Part shown: in pieces, positions 43,338 to 51,743 of the stretch
How the letters are laid out: every line of letters begins with the position of its first letter
Position numbering within the stretch: position 1 is the first letter of the stretch
Source of the DNA: UBA6623 sp965238125
GTDB taxonomy: Bacteria; Acidobacteriota; Terriglobia; Bryobacterales; UBA6623
Reading direction: 5' to 3'
NCBI GenBank assembly: GCA_965238125.1
Contig: OZ250179.1
Span: 4,154,001-4,218,000, forward strand
DNA: 64,000 nucleotides
Translations under genes and position numbers: made by a program
The notes under the pieces: generated by a model
Told to the model about the DNA's origin: nothing
Database searches by the model: none
What the model saw: only the letters and a program-made list of their open reading frames with translations

Positions 43338-45701
43338 ATGAGCGCACTCAACCGCAAACTGTTTCGCGACCTGTGGAACATCAAGGGCCAGGCGTTCGCC
43401 ATCGCGCTGGTGATCACGGCCGGCGCGGCAACGTTTGTCATGGCGCTGACCACGCTGGGGTCGCTACAGGTAACGCGGTCGACTTTCTACAGCGACTATC
43501 GTTTCGCCGACGTCTTCGCGATGCTCAAACGCGCACCCGACGGGCTAAAGTCGCGCCTGCGGGCCATCCCCGGGGTGGCGCAGGTCGAAACGCGCGTCGT
43601 CGCTCCGGTGAACCTAGTCGTCGAGGGCTTCTCCGATCCGGTGACCGGCCTCATCCACTCGCTGCCTGATTTCTCCGAACCTTTGCTCAACGGAGTTTTT
43701 CTGAGGACGGGACGGCTGCCGGAATCCGGCCGCGACGACGAGATCGTCGCGCATGAGTCCTTCACCCAGGCTCATGGTTTCGAGCCGGGCGACCGTCTCC
43801 ACGTCATCATCAACGGCCGCCGAAAGCGCTTCACGATCGTCGGCATTGCCCTCGCTCCGGAACACGTCTACGCGATCCGGCCCGGGGAGCTGTTTCCCGA
43901 TTTCACCGGATTCGGCGTGCTCTGGATGCGCCGCAAACCGCTCGCGACCGCCTATGACATGGACGGCGCTTTCAATAACGTCTCGTTCACGCTCGCCGCC
44001 GGCGCCCAAGAAGAAGAGGTGATCGAGCGCGTTGACGATCTGCTGGCGCGCTACGGTGGTTTGGGCGCTTTCGGGCGAATGGACCAAGTCTCTCATCGCT
44101 TTCTTTCCGAGGAGTTCCGGCAGCTCGAGCAGATGGCGACCGTCTACCCGGTCATCTTCTTGGGCGTGGCGGCGTTCTTGTTAAACGTCGTGATCAGTCG
44201 ACTGATTCGCACCGAAAGAGAGCAGATCGCGACGCTAAAGGCTTTCGGCTATTCGAACTTCGCCGTCGGTTGGCACTACGCCAAGCTCGTTCTCATGATC
44301 ACCGCGATCGGCATCGCGGGAGGAATCATCGCGGGCACGCGGTTTGCCTTGGGGATGGCGATGATGTACATGCAGTTTTATCGCTTCCCGTTTTTGCGCT
44401 TTACGGTTGATCCCCAGATCGGTGTTATCGCGGCGTTGGTCGGGGCGGCGGCGGCGATGACGGGGACCCTCTACTCGGTCCGTTTGGCGGTCCGGGCGAC
44501 CCCGGCCGAAGCCATGCGCCCCGAGCCGCCCGCGACGTACCGCGAAAGCGTCGTCGAGCGCCTCGGCCTGAAACGCTGGTTGGCGCAGCCCACGCGAATG
44601 ATCGTGCGCAATCTTGAGCGACGCCCCGTCAAATCGTTTCTTACGAGCCTGGGAATCGCTTTTGCCTACGCCATCTTGATGGTTGGGTTTTTCTTTAACG
44701 ACGCGATGGCTTTTTTGATCCGTTACCAATTCAGCTTTGCCCAACGTGACGACATGACGGTAACGTTCGTGGAACCAACGTCGCGGCGCGTGCTCTATGA
44801 TCTGTTGAGTCTGCCCGGAGCCGAACACGGCCAAGTCTTTCGCGCCGTGCCGGTGCGATTGCGCTCAGAGCATCGCACCTATCGCACCTCGATCCAGGGT
44901 GTCGAGCCGGAAGGCGACCTTTATCGATTGTTGGGCGAGGATCTCAAGACGATCGAGATTCCGCCCTCGGGCATGATGTTAACCGGATACCTCGGTGATT
45001 TCCTGGGCGTCAAGCCGGGTGACGAAATTACCGCCGAAGTCCTCGAAGGCGAACGACCCATTCGAAAGGTTGCTGTTACGGGTATGGTGCACCAGTACCT
45101 GGGCGTCGGGGCTTACATGCACATCGACGCCTTGAATCGGTTGATGCGCGAGGGTGGCGCTGTCTCGGGCGTTCATCTCGCGGCGGACTCGCTCCGCGAA
45201 AAAGAAATCTATGCCGCGCTCAAAGAGGCGCCTCGCGTGGCGGGCGTGACCGTCGCACGCAACGCCATCAAAAATCTCGAAGAGACGATGGCGGAACAGC
45301 TCCTTACTTTTGCTTTCTTCATTACGCTTTTCGCCGGCAGTATCGCCGTCGGCGTCGTCTATAACAGCGCCCGCATCTCGCTCTCCGAGCGCAGCCGCGA
45401 ATTGGCCAGCCTGCGGGTGCTCGGCTTTACGCGCGGCGAGATCTCCTACATCTTGCTCGGGGAATTGGCCCTGCTGACGTTGGCCGCGATGCCGTTGGGT
45501 TTCTTGTTAGGGCACGCCTTGAGCCTGTACATCGTCGAAGGCATCCAGACCGATCTCTTCCGAATTCCGATCGTCTCCTCTCCGAAGATCTACGCGTTTT
45601 CGGCGACGGTCGTGTTGGTTGCGGCGGTGATTTCTGCTCTGATGGTAAGAAGGAAATTGGATCGGCTGGACTTGGTCGAAGTCCTCAAGACGAAAGAGTA
45701 A
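43338..45701 (+). CDS. FtsX-family ABC transporter permease
   Basis: 787 residues, the long form with two FtsX domains. TM1 lies near residues 15-38 (GQAFAIALVITAGAATFVMAL), followed by a large periplasmic domain (about 40-265), three helices (about 270-400), a linker, a second helix (NLERRPVKSFLTSLGIAFAYAI), a second periplasmic domain and a final three-helix FtsX bundle with LASLRVLGFTRGEI. Such permeases act mechanically on envelope substrates and do not move solutes through a channel. Partners are the flanking ATPase and adaptor. Start ATG at 43338. Confidence 0.92.
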   Translation: MSALNRKLFRDLWNIKGQAFAIALVITAGAATFVMALTTLGSLQVTRSTFYSDYRFADVFAMLKRAPDGLKSRLRAIPGVAQVETRVVAPVNLVVEGFSDPVTGLIHSLPDFSEPLLNGVFLRTGRLPESGRDDEIVAHESFTQAHGFEPGDRLHVIINGRRKRFTIVGIALAPEHVYAIRPGELFPDFTGFGVLWMRRKPLATAYDMDGAFNNVSFTLAAGAQEEEVIERVDDLLARYGGLGAFGRMDQVSHRFLSEEFRQLEQMATVYPVIFLGVAAFLLNVVISRLIRTEREQIATLKAFGYSNFAVGWHYAKLVLMITAIGIAGGIIAGTRFALGMAMMYMQFYRFPFLRFTVDPQIGVIAALVGAAAAMTGTLYSVRLAVRATPAEAMRPEPPATYRESVVERLGLKRWLAQPTRMIVRNLERRPVKSFLTSLGIAFAYAILMVGFFFNDAMAFLIRYQFSFAQRDDMTVTFVEPTSRRVLYDLLSLPGAEHGQVFRAVPVRLRSEHRTYRTSIQGVEPEGDLYRLLGEDLKTIEIPPSGMMLTGYLGDFLGVKPGDEITAEVLEGERPIRKVAVTGMVHQYLGVGAYMHIDALNRLMREGGAVSGVHLAADSLREKEIYAALKEAPRVAGVTVARNAIKNLEETMAEQLLTFAFFITLFAGSIAVGVVYNSARISLSERSRELASLRVLGFTRGEISYILLGELALLTLAAMPLGFLLGHALSLYIVEGIQTDLFRIPIVSSPKIYAFSATVVLVAAVISALMVRRKLDRLDLVEVLKTKE

Positions 45702-45704
45702 ACC

Positions 45705-46910
45705 GTGCGCTGGGGAAGAAAAATAGGCCTGACCGTCTTTGCGCTGGTGATCGTCTTTCTGATTGTGCAAGGTTTCCAGCCGCAACCGGTGGTCGTCAAC
45801 GTGGCGCAAGCCGAGCGCGGGCCGATGCGCGTGACGGTCGAAGAAGAGGGCAAAACCCGCGTCATCGACCGCTTCGTCGTCTCGGCGCCCATTGCGGGTT
45901 TCGCCCGGCGCGTTGAGATGGATGTCGGCGACCTGGTGAAACGCGGCACGGTTTTGGTGCGGCTCGATCCGCTGCGCGCTCGCGTCCTGAACCCGCGCAG
46001 CCGAGCCGAGGCGACGGCGCGCGTCGCGGCGGCCGAGGCCTCGCTCAGCGCCGCCAAGCAAGACGTTGAGGCGGCGGCAACCGACGCGAGCTTTCGCGAG
46101 AGCGAACTGAAACGCACGCGCGAGCTCTTCGAATCCTTGACGATCCCCAAGCAAAACCTCGACCAAGCCGAAACCGATTCCCGGCGCGCGCAAGCGACCT
46201 TGCGTTCGTCGAAATTTTCGGTGGAAGTCGCGCGCCATCAGCTTGAGGTCGCCCGTACGGCCCTGCGTTACTCCGCCGCCCAGCAGGCGGGCCGACCGTC
46301 GGAAACCGTCGCCATCCAATCGCCGGTTTCCGGGCGGGTTCTCAAACTGATTCACGAAAGCGAAGGCGTGGTGCAGGCCGGCCAAGCGCTGGTGGAAATC
46401 GGAGATCCTCGAGGGCTCGAAGTCGAAGTGGAAGTTCTCTCCGCCGACGCAGTGAAACTCACGCCCGGCACGAGAACGTTGCTCGAACGCTGGGGCGGGG
46501 AAGAGCCGCTCGAAGCGGAAGTGCGCACGGTCGAGCCGGTCGGCTTCACGAAGATTTCGGCGCTGGGCGTCGAGGAGCAACGCGTTCTGGTCATCGCCGA
46601 CATCGTTTCTCCTCCCGAGGAATGGCAACGTCTCGGTGACGGTTACCGCGTCGAAGCACAATTCGTTTTGTGGGAAGAGGCCGATGTCTTGCAAATCCCC
46701 GGCAATACGCTGTTTCGTCGCAGTGACGGTTGGGCGGTCTTTGTGATCAAAGCGGGCATCGCCCGACGGCGCGAAGTGACCTTGGGTCGGCGAAACGGCC
46801 TGTCGGCGCAGGTCCTTTCCGGCGTCCAACAGGGCGAGACCCTGATCGCCCACCCGGACGAGGCGATTGACGAAGGGGTGGAGGTGGCGCCCCTTGACGA
46901 GGGATTGTAG
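45705..46910 (+). CDS. Periplasmic adaptor (HlyD/RND-type membrane-fusion protein)
   Basis: 401 residues from GTG at 45705, 3 nt after the permease stop. One N-terminal anchor helix (GLTVFALVIVFLIVQGF), half-lipoyl APIAGFARRVEMDVGDLVKRGTVLVRLD, a long alpha-hairpin/coiled coil (about residues 95-190, Ala/Glu/Arg-rich), the second half-lipoyl SPVSGRVLKLIHESEGVV, then beta-barrel and membrane-proximal parts. It would link the FtsX permease to an outer-membrane exit duct; no TolC gene is adjacent. Confidence 0.92.
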   Translation: MRWGRKIGLTVFALVIVFLIVQGFQPQPVVVNVAQAERGPMRVTVEEEGKTRVIDRFVVSAPIAGFARRVEMDVGDLVKRGTVLVRLDPLRARVLNPRSRAEATARVAAAEASLSAAKQDVEAAATDASFRESELKRTRELFESLTIPKQNLDQAETDSRRAQATLRSSKFSVEVARHQLEVARTALRYSAAQQAGRPSETVAIQSPVSGRVLKLIHESEGVVQAGQALVEIGDPRGLEVEVEVLSADAVKLTPGTRTLLERWGGEEPLEAEVRTVEPVGFTKISALGVEEQRVLVIADIVSPPEEWQRLGDGYRVEAQFVLWEEADVLQIPGNTLFRRSDGWAVFVIKAGIARRREVTLGRRNGLSAQVLSGVQQGETLIAHPDEAIDEGVEVAPLDEGL

Positions 46911-47193
46911 TCGTTGTAAGCTACCCCCGCTCAAAATAAACGCCATGCGCGCCGACTGGTTCTTGCCCACGCCTTCGGCGTTGACGCCGGCCAACTTCAG
47001 ATCGAGTGCCCGAGGCGACGACAAGCTTAGAGCTTGTCGTCAGGCGGTGAGAAATGCGGGCTAGGACAAACACGAGTGTTCGTCTCGACCGATCGCCCCT
47101 ACGTAGTTCCACCAGCGTTTGTGGTTCCATCGCTCGCCTCGCTTCAGTAACCTAGAGGAACACTCGAACGCCCACGCAAAGGGAGATCCCATC
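46911..47193. other. Intergenic region with one perfect hairpin
   Basis: 283 bp without a gene. It holds a perfect 11-bp stem GACGACAAGCT-TAG-AGCTTGTCGTC (47017-47041). No T-run follows on either strand, so a terminator is uncertain. The AGGGAGAT site before the next gene's ATG is at its right end. Confidence 0.55.
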
Positions 47194-48603
47194 ATGAAAG
47201 CCTTTCGCTTCTTCGTTCTCGCCACCGCCTTTCTCCTTCTCGCCGGCGCGGTCGTCGCGGGCGCGCCGCCGACCGTCGAGGAACAAAACTGGGCGCGCTG
47301 GCGCGGCCCCTACGATACCGGCATGGCCGCCGGCGGCGCTCGGACCGAGTGGAGCGCCACCGAAAACGTCAAGTGGAAGATCGACGTGCCGGGCAAGGGG
47401 TTATCGTCGCCGGTCATCTGGGGCGACAAGATGTTTCTAACCACCGCTGTTCCCACCGAACCCGTCACCGAGGCGCAACCGATGCGCCGCCCGTTTCGCA
47501 AACGGCCGTCCGGCGAGCGGTCTTCCTCCGACAAGCGGCCGCCCCGCAAACGAGCCGGGAAGAAAGGCTTCGGCATGCGGATCGGAAAAGCCTCCGGCGT
47601 CGAGCATCGCTTCGAAATCTGGTGCATCAACAAGAACACCGGCGAAACGCTGTGGAGCAAGGTCGCCAAGACGGCCACTCCGCACGAAGGCTACCACCAG
47701 CGCTACGGCAGTTTCGCGTCCAATTCCCCGGTGACCGACGGCAAGAGGGTCTACGCCTATTTCGGCTCGCGCGGCATCTTCGCCTATGACCTGGCCGGCA
47801 ACTTGATCTGGGAACAAGACCTCGGCGTCAAGATGGAAAAGATTCTCCAATTCGGCGAGGGAACAGCCCCGGTTCTCTATGGAGATACGCTGCTGTTGAA
47901 GCTCGATCATCAAGGTGATTCGGTGATCGTCGCACTCGATAAGAAAAGCGGCAAGGAACTCTGGCGGCGCGATCGCGATGAGATGTCCTCGTGGTCGGCG
48001 CCGTTGGTTGTCGAATACGACGGGCGTAAGCAGGCCATCGTCAGCGGGACGACGAAGACGCGTAGCTACGACTTGAAAACGGGCGAGGTGATCTGGGAAG
48101 TCGCGGGGCTTGGCCGCAACGTGATCCCGAACCCCGTCAAACAAAACGACATCGTGTTTGTGATGAGCGGCTATCGCGACCCTAACTTACAGGCCATTCG
48201 TTTGGGAGGCTCGGGAGACATCACGAATTCCGACCAGATTGTGTGGACCAACCAGCGCGCCAATTCCTATACGGCATCGCCGGTTCTTTATGAGAACAAG
48301 TTATACTTCGCGACCGACAACGGGTTCTTCAGTTGCCTGAATGCGACGAACGGGATGCCCTATTACCATCAGCAGCGGCTGCCGGGGTCGCCCACTCTCA
48401 AGTCCTCGCCGGTCGGCGCGGGGGGCCATATCTACATCGCTACGGAAAACGGCGCGGTGATCGTGCTCAAGATGGGCGAGGAGTTCGAAATTGTCACGGT
48501 GAACGAGATGGGCGACCACTCTTTCATTGCGACGCCGGCGATCTTGGACGGCGAGATTTTCTTGCGCAGCGAAACGTCGCTCTTCGCGATTAGCGCCAAG
48601 TAG
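47194..48603 (+). CDS. Exported PQQ-like beta-propeller protein
   Basis: 469 residues from ATG at 47194 (GGGAGA upstream), with a signal peptide (FFVLATAFLLLAGAVVAGA). The mature protein starts WARWRGPYDTG, a motif typical of PQQ-repeat proteins of planctomycetes and acidobacteria, followed by a Lys/Arg-rich insert (about residues 95-125) and seven or so propeller blades (SSPVIWGDKMFLTT, NTGETLWSKVAK, SGKELWRRDRDE, SPVLYENKLYFATDNG). No PQQ-dehydrogenase active-site residues are recognised. Role unknown, probably a scaffold or binding protein in the periplasm. Confidence 0.87.
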   Translation: MKAFRFFVLATAFLLLAGAVVAGAPPTVEEQNWARWRGPYDTGMAAGGARTEWSATENVKWKIDVPGKGLSSPVIWGDKMFLTTAVPTEPVTEAQPMRRPFRKRPSGERSSSDKRPPRKRAGKKGFGMRIGKASGVEHRFEIWCINKNTGETLWSKVAKTATPHEGYHQRYGSFASNSPVTDGKRVYAYFGSRGIFAYDLAGNLIWEQDLGVKMEKILQFGEGTAPVLYGDTLLLKLDHQGDSVIVALDKKSGKELWRRDRDEMSSWSAPLVVEYDGRKQAIVSGTTKTRSYDLKTGEVIWEVAGLGRNVIPNPVKQNDIVFVMSGYRDPNLQAIRLGGSGDITNSDQIVWTNQRANSYTASPVLYENKLYFATDNGFFSCLNATNGMPYYHQQRLPGSPTLKSSPVGAGGHIYIATENGAVIVLKMGEEFEIVTVNEMGDHSFIATPAILDGEIFLRSETSLFAISAK

Positions 48604-48690
48604 CGCCAATTCCCCGCGCCACCCGAGCCGCGCCGCCTCGCGGCGCGGTTCCGGCGCGGTCTCCCCCGTCCGACCCTTCGGCCTGTCGAC

Positions 48691-48966
48691 GCCCATTTTC
48701 ATGGCGCTATGATGAACCTGCGGAGTCATAGAGACGGGCTCTTCCGAAAATAAACCCACGAGCGTATGGTGCATTACATTCAGGGTCGGCAAGATCACAA
48801 CCTCTTGAGCCGCGAAGCGGTGGCGGGAATATAGCCCAGGGTGGAGGGACGTGGGGCGGAACCCTGGGGGCCCGCCACCCCGGGGAGAGCCCTGAAGGGG
48901 CGGCAGGAGCAAACACGGCGCCCATTTTCATGGCGGTATTATGAATCCGCGGATTCATAGAAACCG
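48691..48966 (+). repeat. Composite palindromic repeat, copy 2
   Basis: Same architecture as 42216-42507: outer ~47-bp units (48691-48738 and 48920-48966), the right one with the identical TGAATCCGCGGATTCA palindrome, and an interior three-hairpin block (48810-48908: AGCCGCGAAGCGG, CCCAGGGT...ACCCTGGG, AGCCCTGAAGGGGC). It fills most of the gap between the PQQ-propeller and MetX-like genes. Confidence 0.7.
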
Positions 48967-49054
48967 ACTGTCCCCTTGTTTCGCGTAAGTCGGACGTTCA
49001 CCAAGGCTGATCGCCCCAAACCGGCCCCGTCGGGCATTCTTAAGGAGTTGTCGC

Positions 49055-50146
49055 ATGACCCTGCATCACCCACACCACGACGCATCGAAGGCACGCCTTC
49101 GCGGAACGATTGCCCGAAGCGTTTGCCTGCTCGCCGTTCTAACGGCCTGGGTCGGCTCTTCCGCAATCGAGGCGCACGCCGAACTGCGATTCACCTCCTT
49201 GGGAGATTTTCGGCTCGAAAGCGGCGAGGTCATCCGCGATTGCAAGATCGGTTATCGCACCTTCGGTACTCTGAACGCGGACCGCTCGAACGCCGTCCTC
49301 ATCCCGACCTGGTTCACCGGCCACACGAAAGACCTCGTTGAATTCATGTCGGCCGACGGCATGGTCGACACCTCGAAATACTACGTGGTCGCCGTCGATG
49401 CGCTGGGCAACGGCATTTCCTCGTCGCCTTCGAATAGCGCCCAGCAGGCAAGAGAGAAGTTTCCTCGTTTCTCGATCGGCGACATGGTGCGGTCGCAACA
49501 CAAGCTGCTGACCGGGGATCTGGGAATCCGGCATCTCCACGCGGTAATGGGCATTTCGATGGGCGGCATGCAGACCTTCGAGTGGATTGTTGCCTATCCG
49601 GAATTCATGGACCGGGCGATCCCAATCATCGGCTCGCCTCGGCTGGCCGCTTACGATCTATTGCTTTGGCGCACCGAGCTGAACGTAATCGAAGCGGTAT
49701 TGGAAGCCTACACCGACCCCGCCGAGCAACGCCGCATCGCCATGAAGCTGGCGAATGACATTCAGCAGTTGGCGCTCACCTCGCCCGGCCGATTTAGCGC
49801 CGACGTCTCGCGAGACCAAATCGAAGTGAAGATGGCCTCAACCGAGGCTGAAACCATCAAGAAGATGGATGCCTATGACTGGACCGCTCAGTTGAGGGCC
49901 ATGATCGGCCACGACGTCGCGCGTCGTTTTGGGGGCAAGATCGAGTTAGCCGCCGCCGAGGTGGAGGCCGCTGTCCTAGTGGTCTCCGCCATCCAGGACC
50001 ACATGGTTACACCGGGACCGTCGTTTGATTTCGCCGGGCGCGTGAAGGCTCGCACCTTTAAGATGGAAAGCGATTGCGGCCACCTGTCGTTTCAGTGCCA
50101 AGCCGACGAAGTCAAAACCACCGTGCACGAGTTCTTGGCGGAATAG
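49055..50146 (+). CDS. Exported alpha/beta hydrolase, homoserine O-acetyltransferase-like
   Basis: 363 residues from ATG at 49055 with AAGGAG upstream. N-terminal signal peptide (SVCLLAVLTAWVGSSAIEAHA). The body follows MetX: GYRTFGTLNADRSNAVLI, ALGNGISSSPS, nucleophile S168 in GISMGGMQ, catalytic Asp in SAIQDHMVTP and His in CGHLSF. True MetX enzymes are cytoplasmic; the signal peptide argues for a different, exported acyltransferase or esterase. No methionine genes are nearby. Confidence 0.88.
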   Translation: MTLHHPHHDASKARLRGTIARSVCLLAVLTAWVGSSAIEAHAELRFTSLGDFRLESGEVIRDCKIGYRTFGTLNADRSNAVLIPTWFTGHTKDLVEFMSADGMVDTSKYYVVAVDALGNGISSSPSNSAQQAREKFPRFSIGDMVRSQHKLLTGDLGIRHLHAVMGISMGGMQTFEWIVAYPEFMDRAIPIIGSPRLAAYDLLLWRTELNVIEAVLEAYTDPAEQRRIAMKLANDIQQLALTSPGRFSADVSRDQIEVKMASTEAETIKKMDAYDWTAQLRAMIGHDVARRFGGKIELAAAEVEAAVLVVSAIQDHMVTPGPSFDFAGRVKARTFKMESDCGHLSFQCQADEVKTTVHEFLAE

Positions 50147-50176
50147 CCTGATGCCGTCCGTGCGCGGCTGGGCGAT

Positions 50177-51241
50177 CTAGACGTTCTCGGCTTTCAACAT
50201 CGGCGGAACAAAGGGATGCCGCTTCGCGGGATCGACACCATTGAGCAGTTGACGCGTCTGGAAGCTCGCGACGATCAGGTGCGAGTATTCGAGAGCGGTC
50301 GAGGCGTTAGCTTCAAAGGCCGGTAGCCCTGAATCGGGGAATCGCACGGCCCAACCGTGACGCCCCTCATAGAAAGCCGGGCGTCCCATCCCCCAGGTTT
50401 CGAAAAAGTTCGTGGCGCGTTCGACTTTCGATGGGTCAAACCCCTCGGGAATGCCACTCTGCTTGAAGTACGCCAGATCCTGATCCCAGCGCCCGCGTGC
50501 GGCTCGGTAGGCCGTCACGCCGTCAAAATCGCGGGCTTCCCGGCGAGGCCCAAAGACAGCCAGGAATTCTTCCGCGGGCTCGCTGGGTCGGCTGCCGGCG
50601 GACTCGGCTACCGGCCTCCAGGGCTCGGACCCCGTAAAGGGGTTAACCTTCCACCATTGGCCGCCGAACTCTTCGGGGTCCTGTTGATAGGGCCCGATGG
50701 GCCATTTCCATGCGTCGGGAACGTCCCCATAGCGGGGCGTGTTGGGCTGAAACGTCGGCTCCGTCTCCGTGAAGGGCGCCGCGAAGGAAGCGGCTGCTCC
50801 GTCGGAGGATTCCACTCCGTCGGGGTCTCCGGGCTCGCTCGTCGACGATGTTTCACCAGCGGGGTCGGCCGAAATCGCCGGCTCGACAGCTTCATCGGCC
50901 GGAGCTTCGCCGGTCTCCAGCGTGCCGGTGTCGTCCGTGGGGGGAGGCGCCGGTGGCGTGGCGGCGTCGCCTTCCGCGGGCGCCGGGTCGGGCACGGGCG
51001 GGACCTCGATACCCTGGGCGTCACCGACGAACGGCTTTCCGTTGGCTGTTTCATAGGCGTGTGCCCAGGGCGGCGGCGATGTTCCCTCGCGCGGATCCCA
51101 ATCGAAGCGGGTCGGCGGCGGAAGCGCGCGAGCACGAAGAAAGGCGGCAAACTGCTCGGCGCGTTCCGTGTCGTCGATCTCGATGCGCTCGGGAAAAGGG
51201 CGATGCGAAGCGGGTGCGGGAAGGGTCACGGGTTGCGGCAT
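50177..51241 (-). CDS. Hypothetical protein with disordered Pro/acidic middle
   Basis: 354 residues from ATG at 51241 (GAGGA upstream); a longer in-frame start at 51313 is less likely. N-terminal ~70 residues include RAEQFAAFLRARALPPPTRFDW. Residues about 75-170 are Pro/Ala/Glu/Asp-rich and probably disordered. The C-terminal ~180 residues look folded, with Trp-rich DAWKWPIGPYQQDPEEFGG and FDPSKVERATNFFETWGMG. No family recognised. A long frame on the opposite strand is an anti-sense shadow with Gly/Arg-rich composition. Confidence 0.65.
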   Translation of the reverse strand: MPQPVTLPAPASHRPFPERIEIDDTERAEQFAAFLRARALPPPTRFDWDPREGTSPPPWAHAYETANGKPFVGDAQGIEVPPVPDPAPAEGDAATPPAPPPTDDTGTLETGEAPADEAVEPAISADPAGETSSTSEPGDPDGVESSDGAAASFAAPFTETEPTFQPNTPRYGDVPDAWKWPIGPYQQDPEEFGGQWWKVNPFTGSEPWRPVAESAGSRPSEPAEEFLAVFGPRREARDFDGVTAYRAARGRWDQDLAYFKQSGIPEGFDPSKVERATNFFETWGMGRPAFYEGRHGWAVRFPDSGLPAFEANASTALEYSHLIVASFQTRQLLNGVDPAKRHPFVPPMLKAENV

Positions 51242-51516
51242 GGTTCTGGATGTTCCTCGAAAGTTGGCGAAGTGTCGGTGGAGTTCGGGCACGCCACGTG
51301 CCATTCGTCGCAAGGGATGGTGGCGAGGGGAAACGCTTTTGAATTCGCGAAGTTAGCCGGGCGGTCGAGCCGTGACGAGAGCCGACGGCGGCGACGAGTT
51401 TTCGTCCAGCGGCAAGTTTTTTGCGCGACGCCCGCGGTCGCGCGTCAGGAATGCCAAGCCGCCTCGGACCGCGAAGATCTCGGCTCTACGCTCTGCTCAG
51501 GTTTAGCAAGAGTCGA

Positions 51517-51743
51517 CTACACCACGTCGTAGTAAACAAAATCCCCGGTGTCTCCCCCAACCAGACTTTGTCGGATATCGAAGTGGTTCGTCTTCCCAGA
51601 TTGGAATAAGTCGCCGATGTGCAACAGAAACCGCAGAGCATCGTAACTGGGGTTGTTTTTGTCGATATCAAGATCCACGTAATGCGTTCGGTCGGGAAGG
51701 TCCTCCGGCGGGATCGCCACGACCGCCTGCATTGAGCTTTCGA
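51517..51743 (-). pseudogene. C-terminal part of a 341-aa gene split by IS1380 copy 3
   Basis: 73 codons (SSMQAVVAIPPEDLPDRTHY... to GDFVYYDVV) plus stop. They join in frame to the N-terminal 268 codons at 53410-54213 when 51744-53409 and one TTCGA are removed. In its present state it has no start of its own except codons supplied by the IS end. Function unknown. Confidence 0.9.

Noticed and set aside
42024..48966. Possible CRISPR array from repeated palindromes
   Set aside because: Units are far apart, not regularly spaced, have no unique spacers of constant length, and there are no cas genes.
50357..51532. 391-codon plus-strand frame opposite the hypothetical gene at 50177-51241
   Set aside because: Gly/Arg/Ser/Cys-rich shadow composition without folded-protein features; the minus strand has balanced composition, a ribosome-binding site and Trp/Phe-containing conserved-looking segments.
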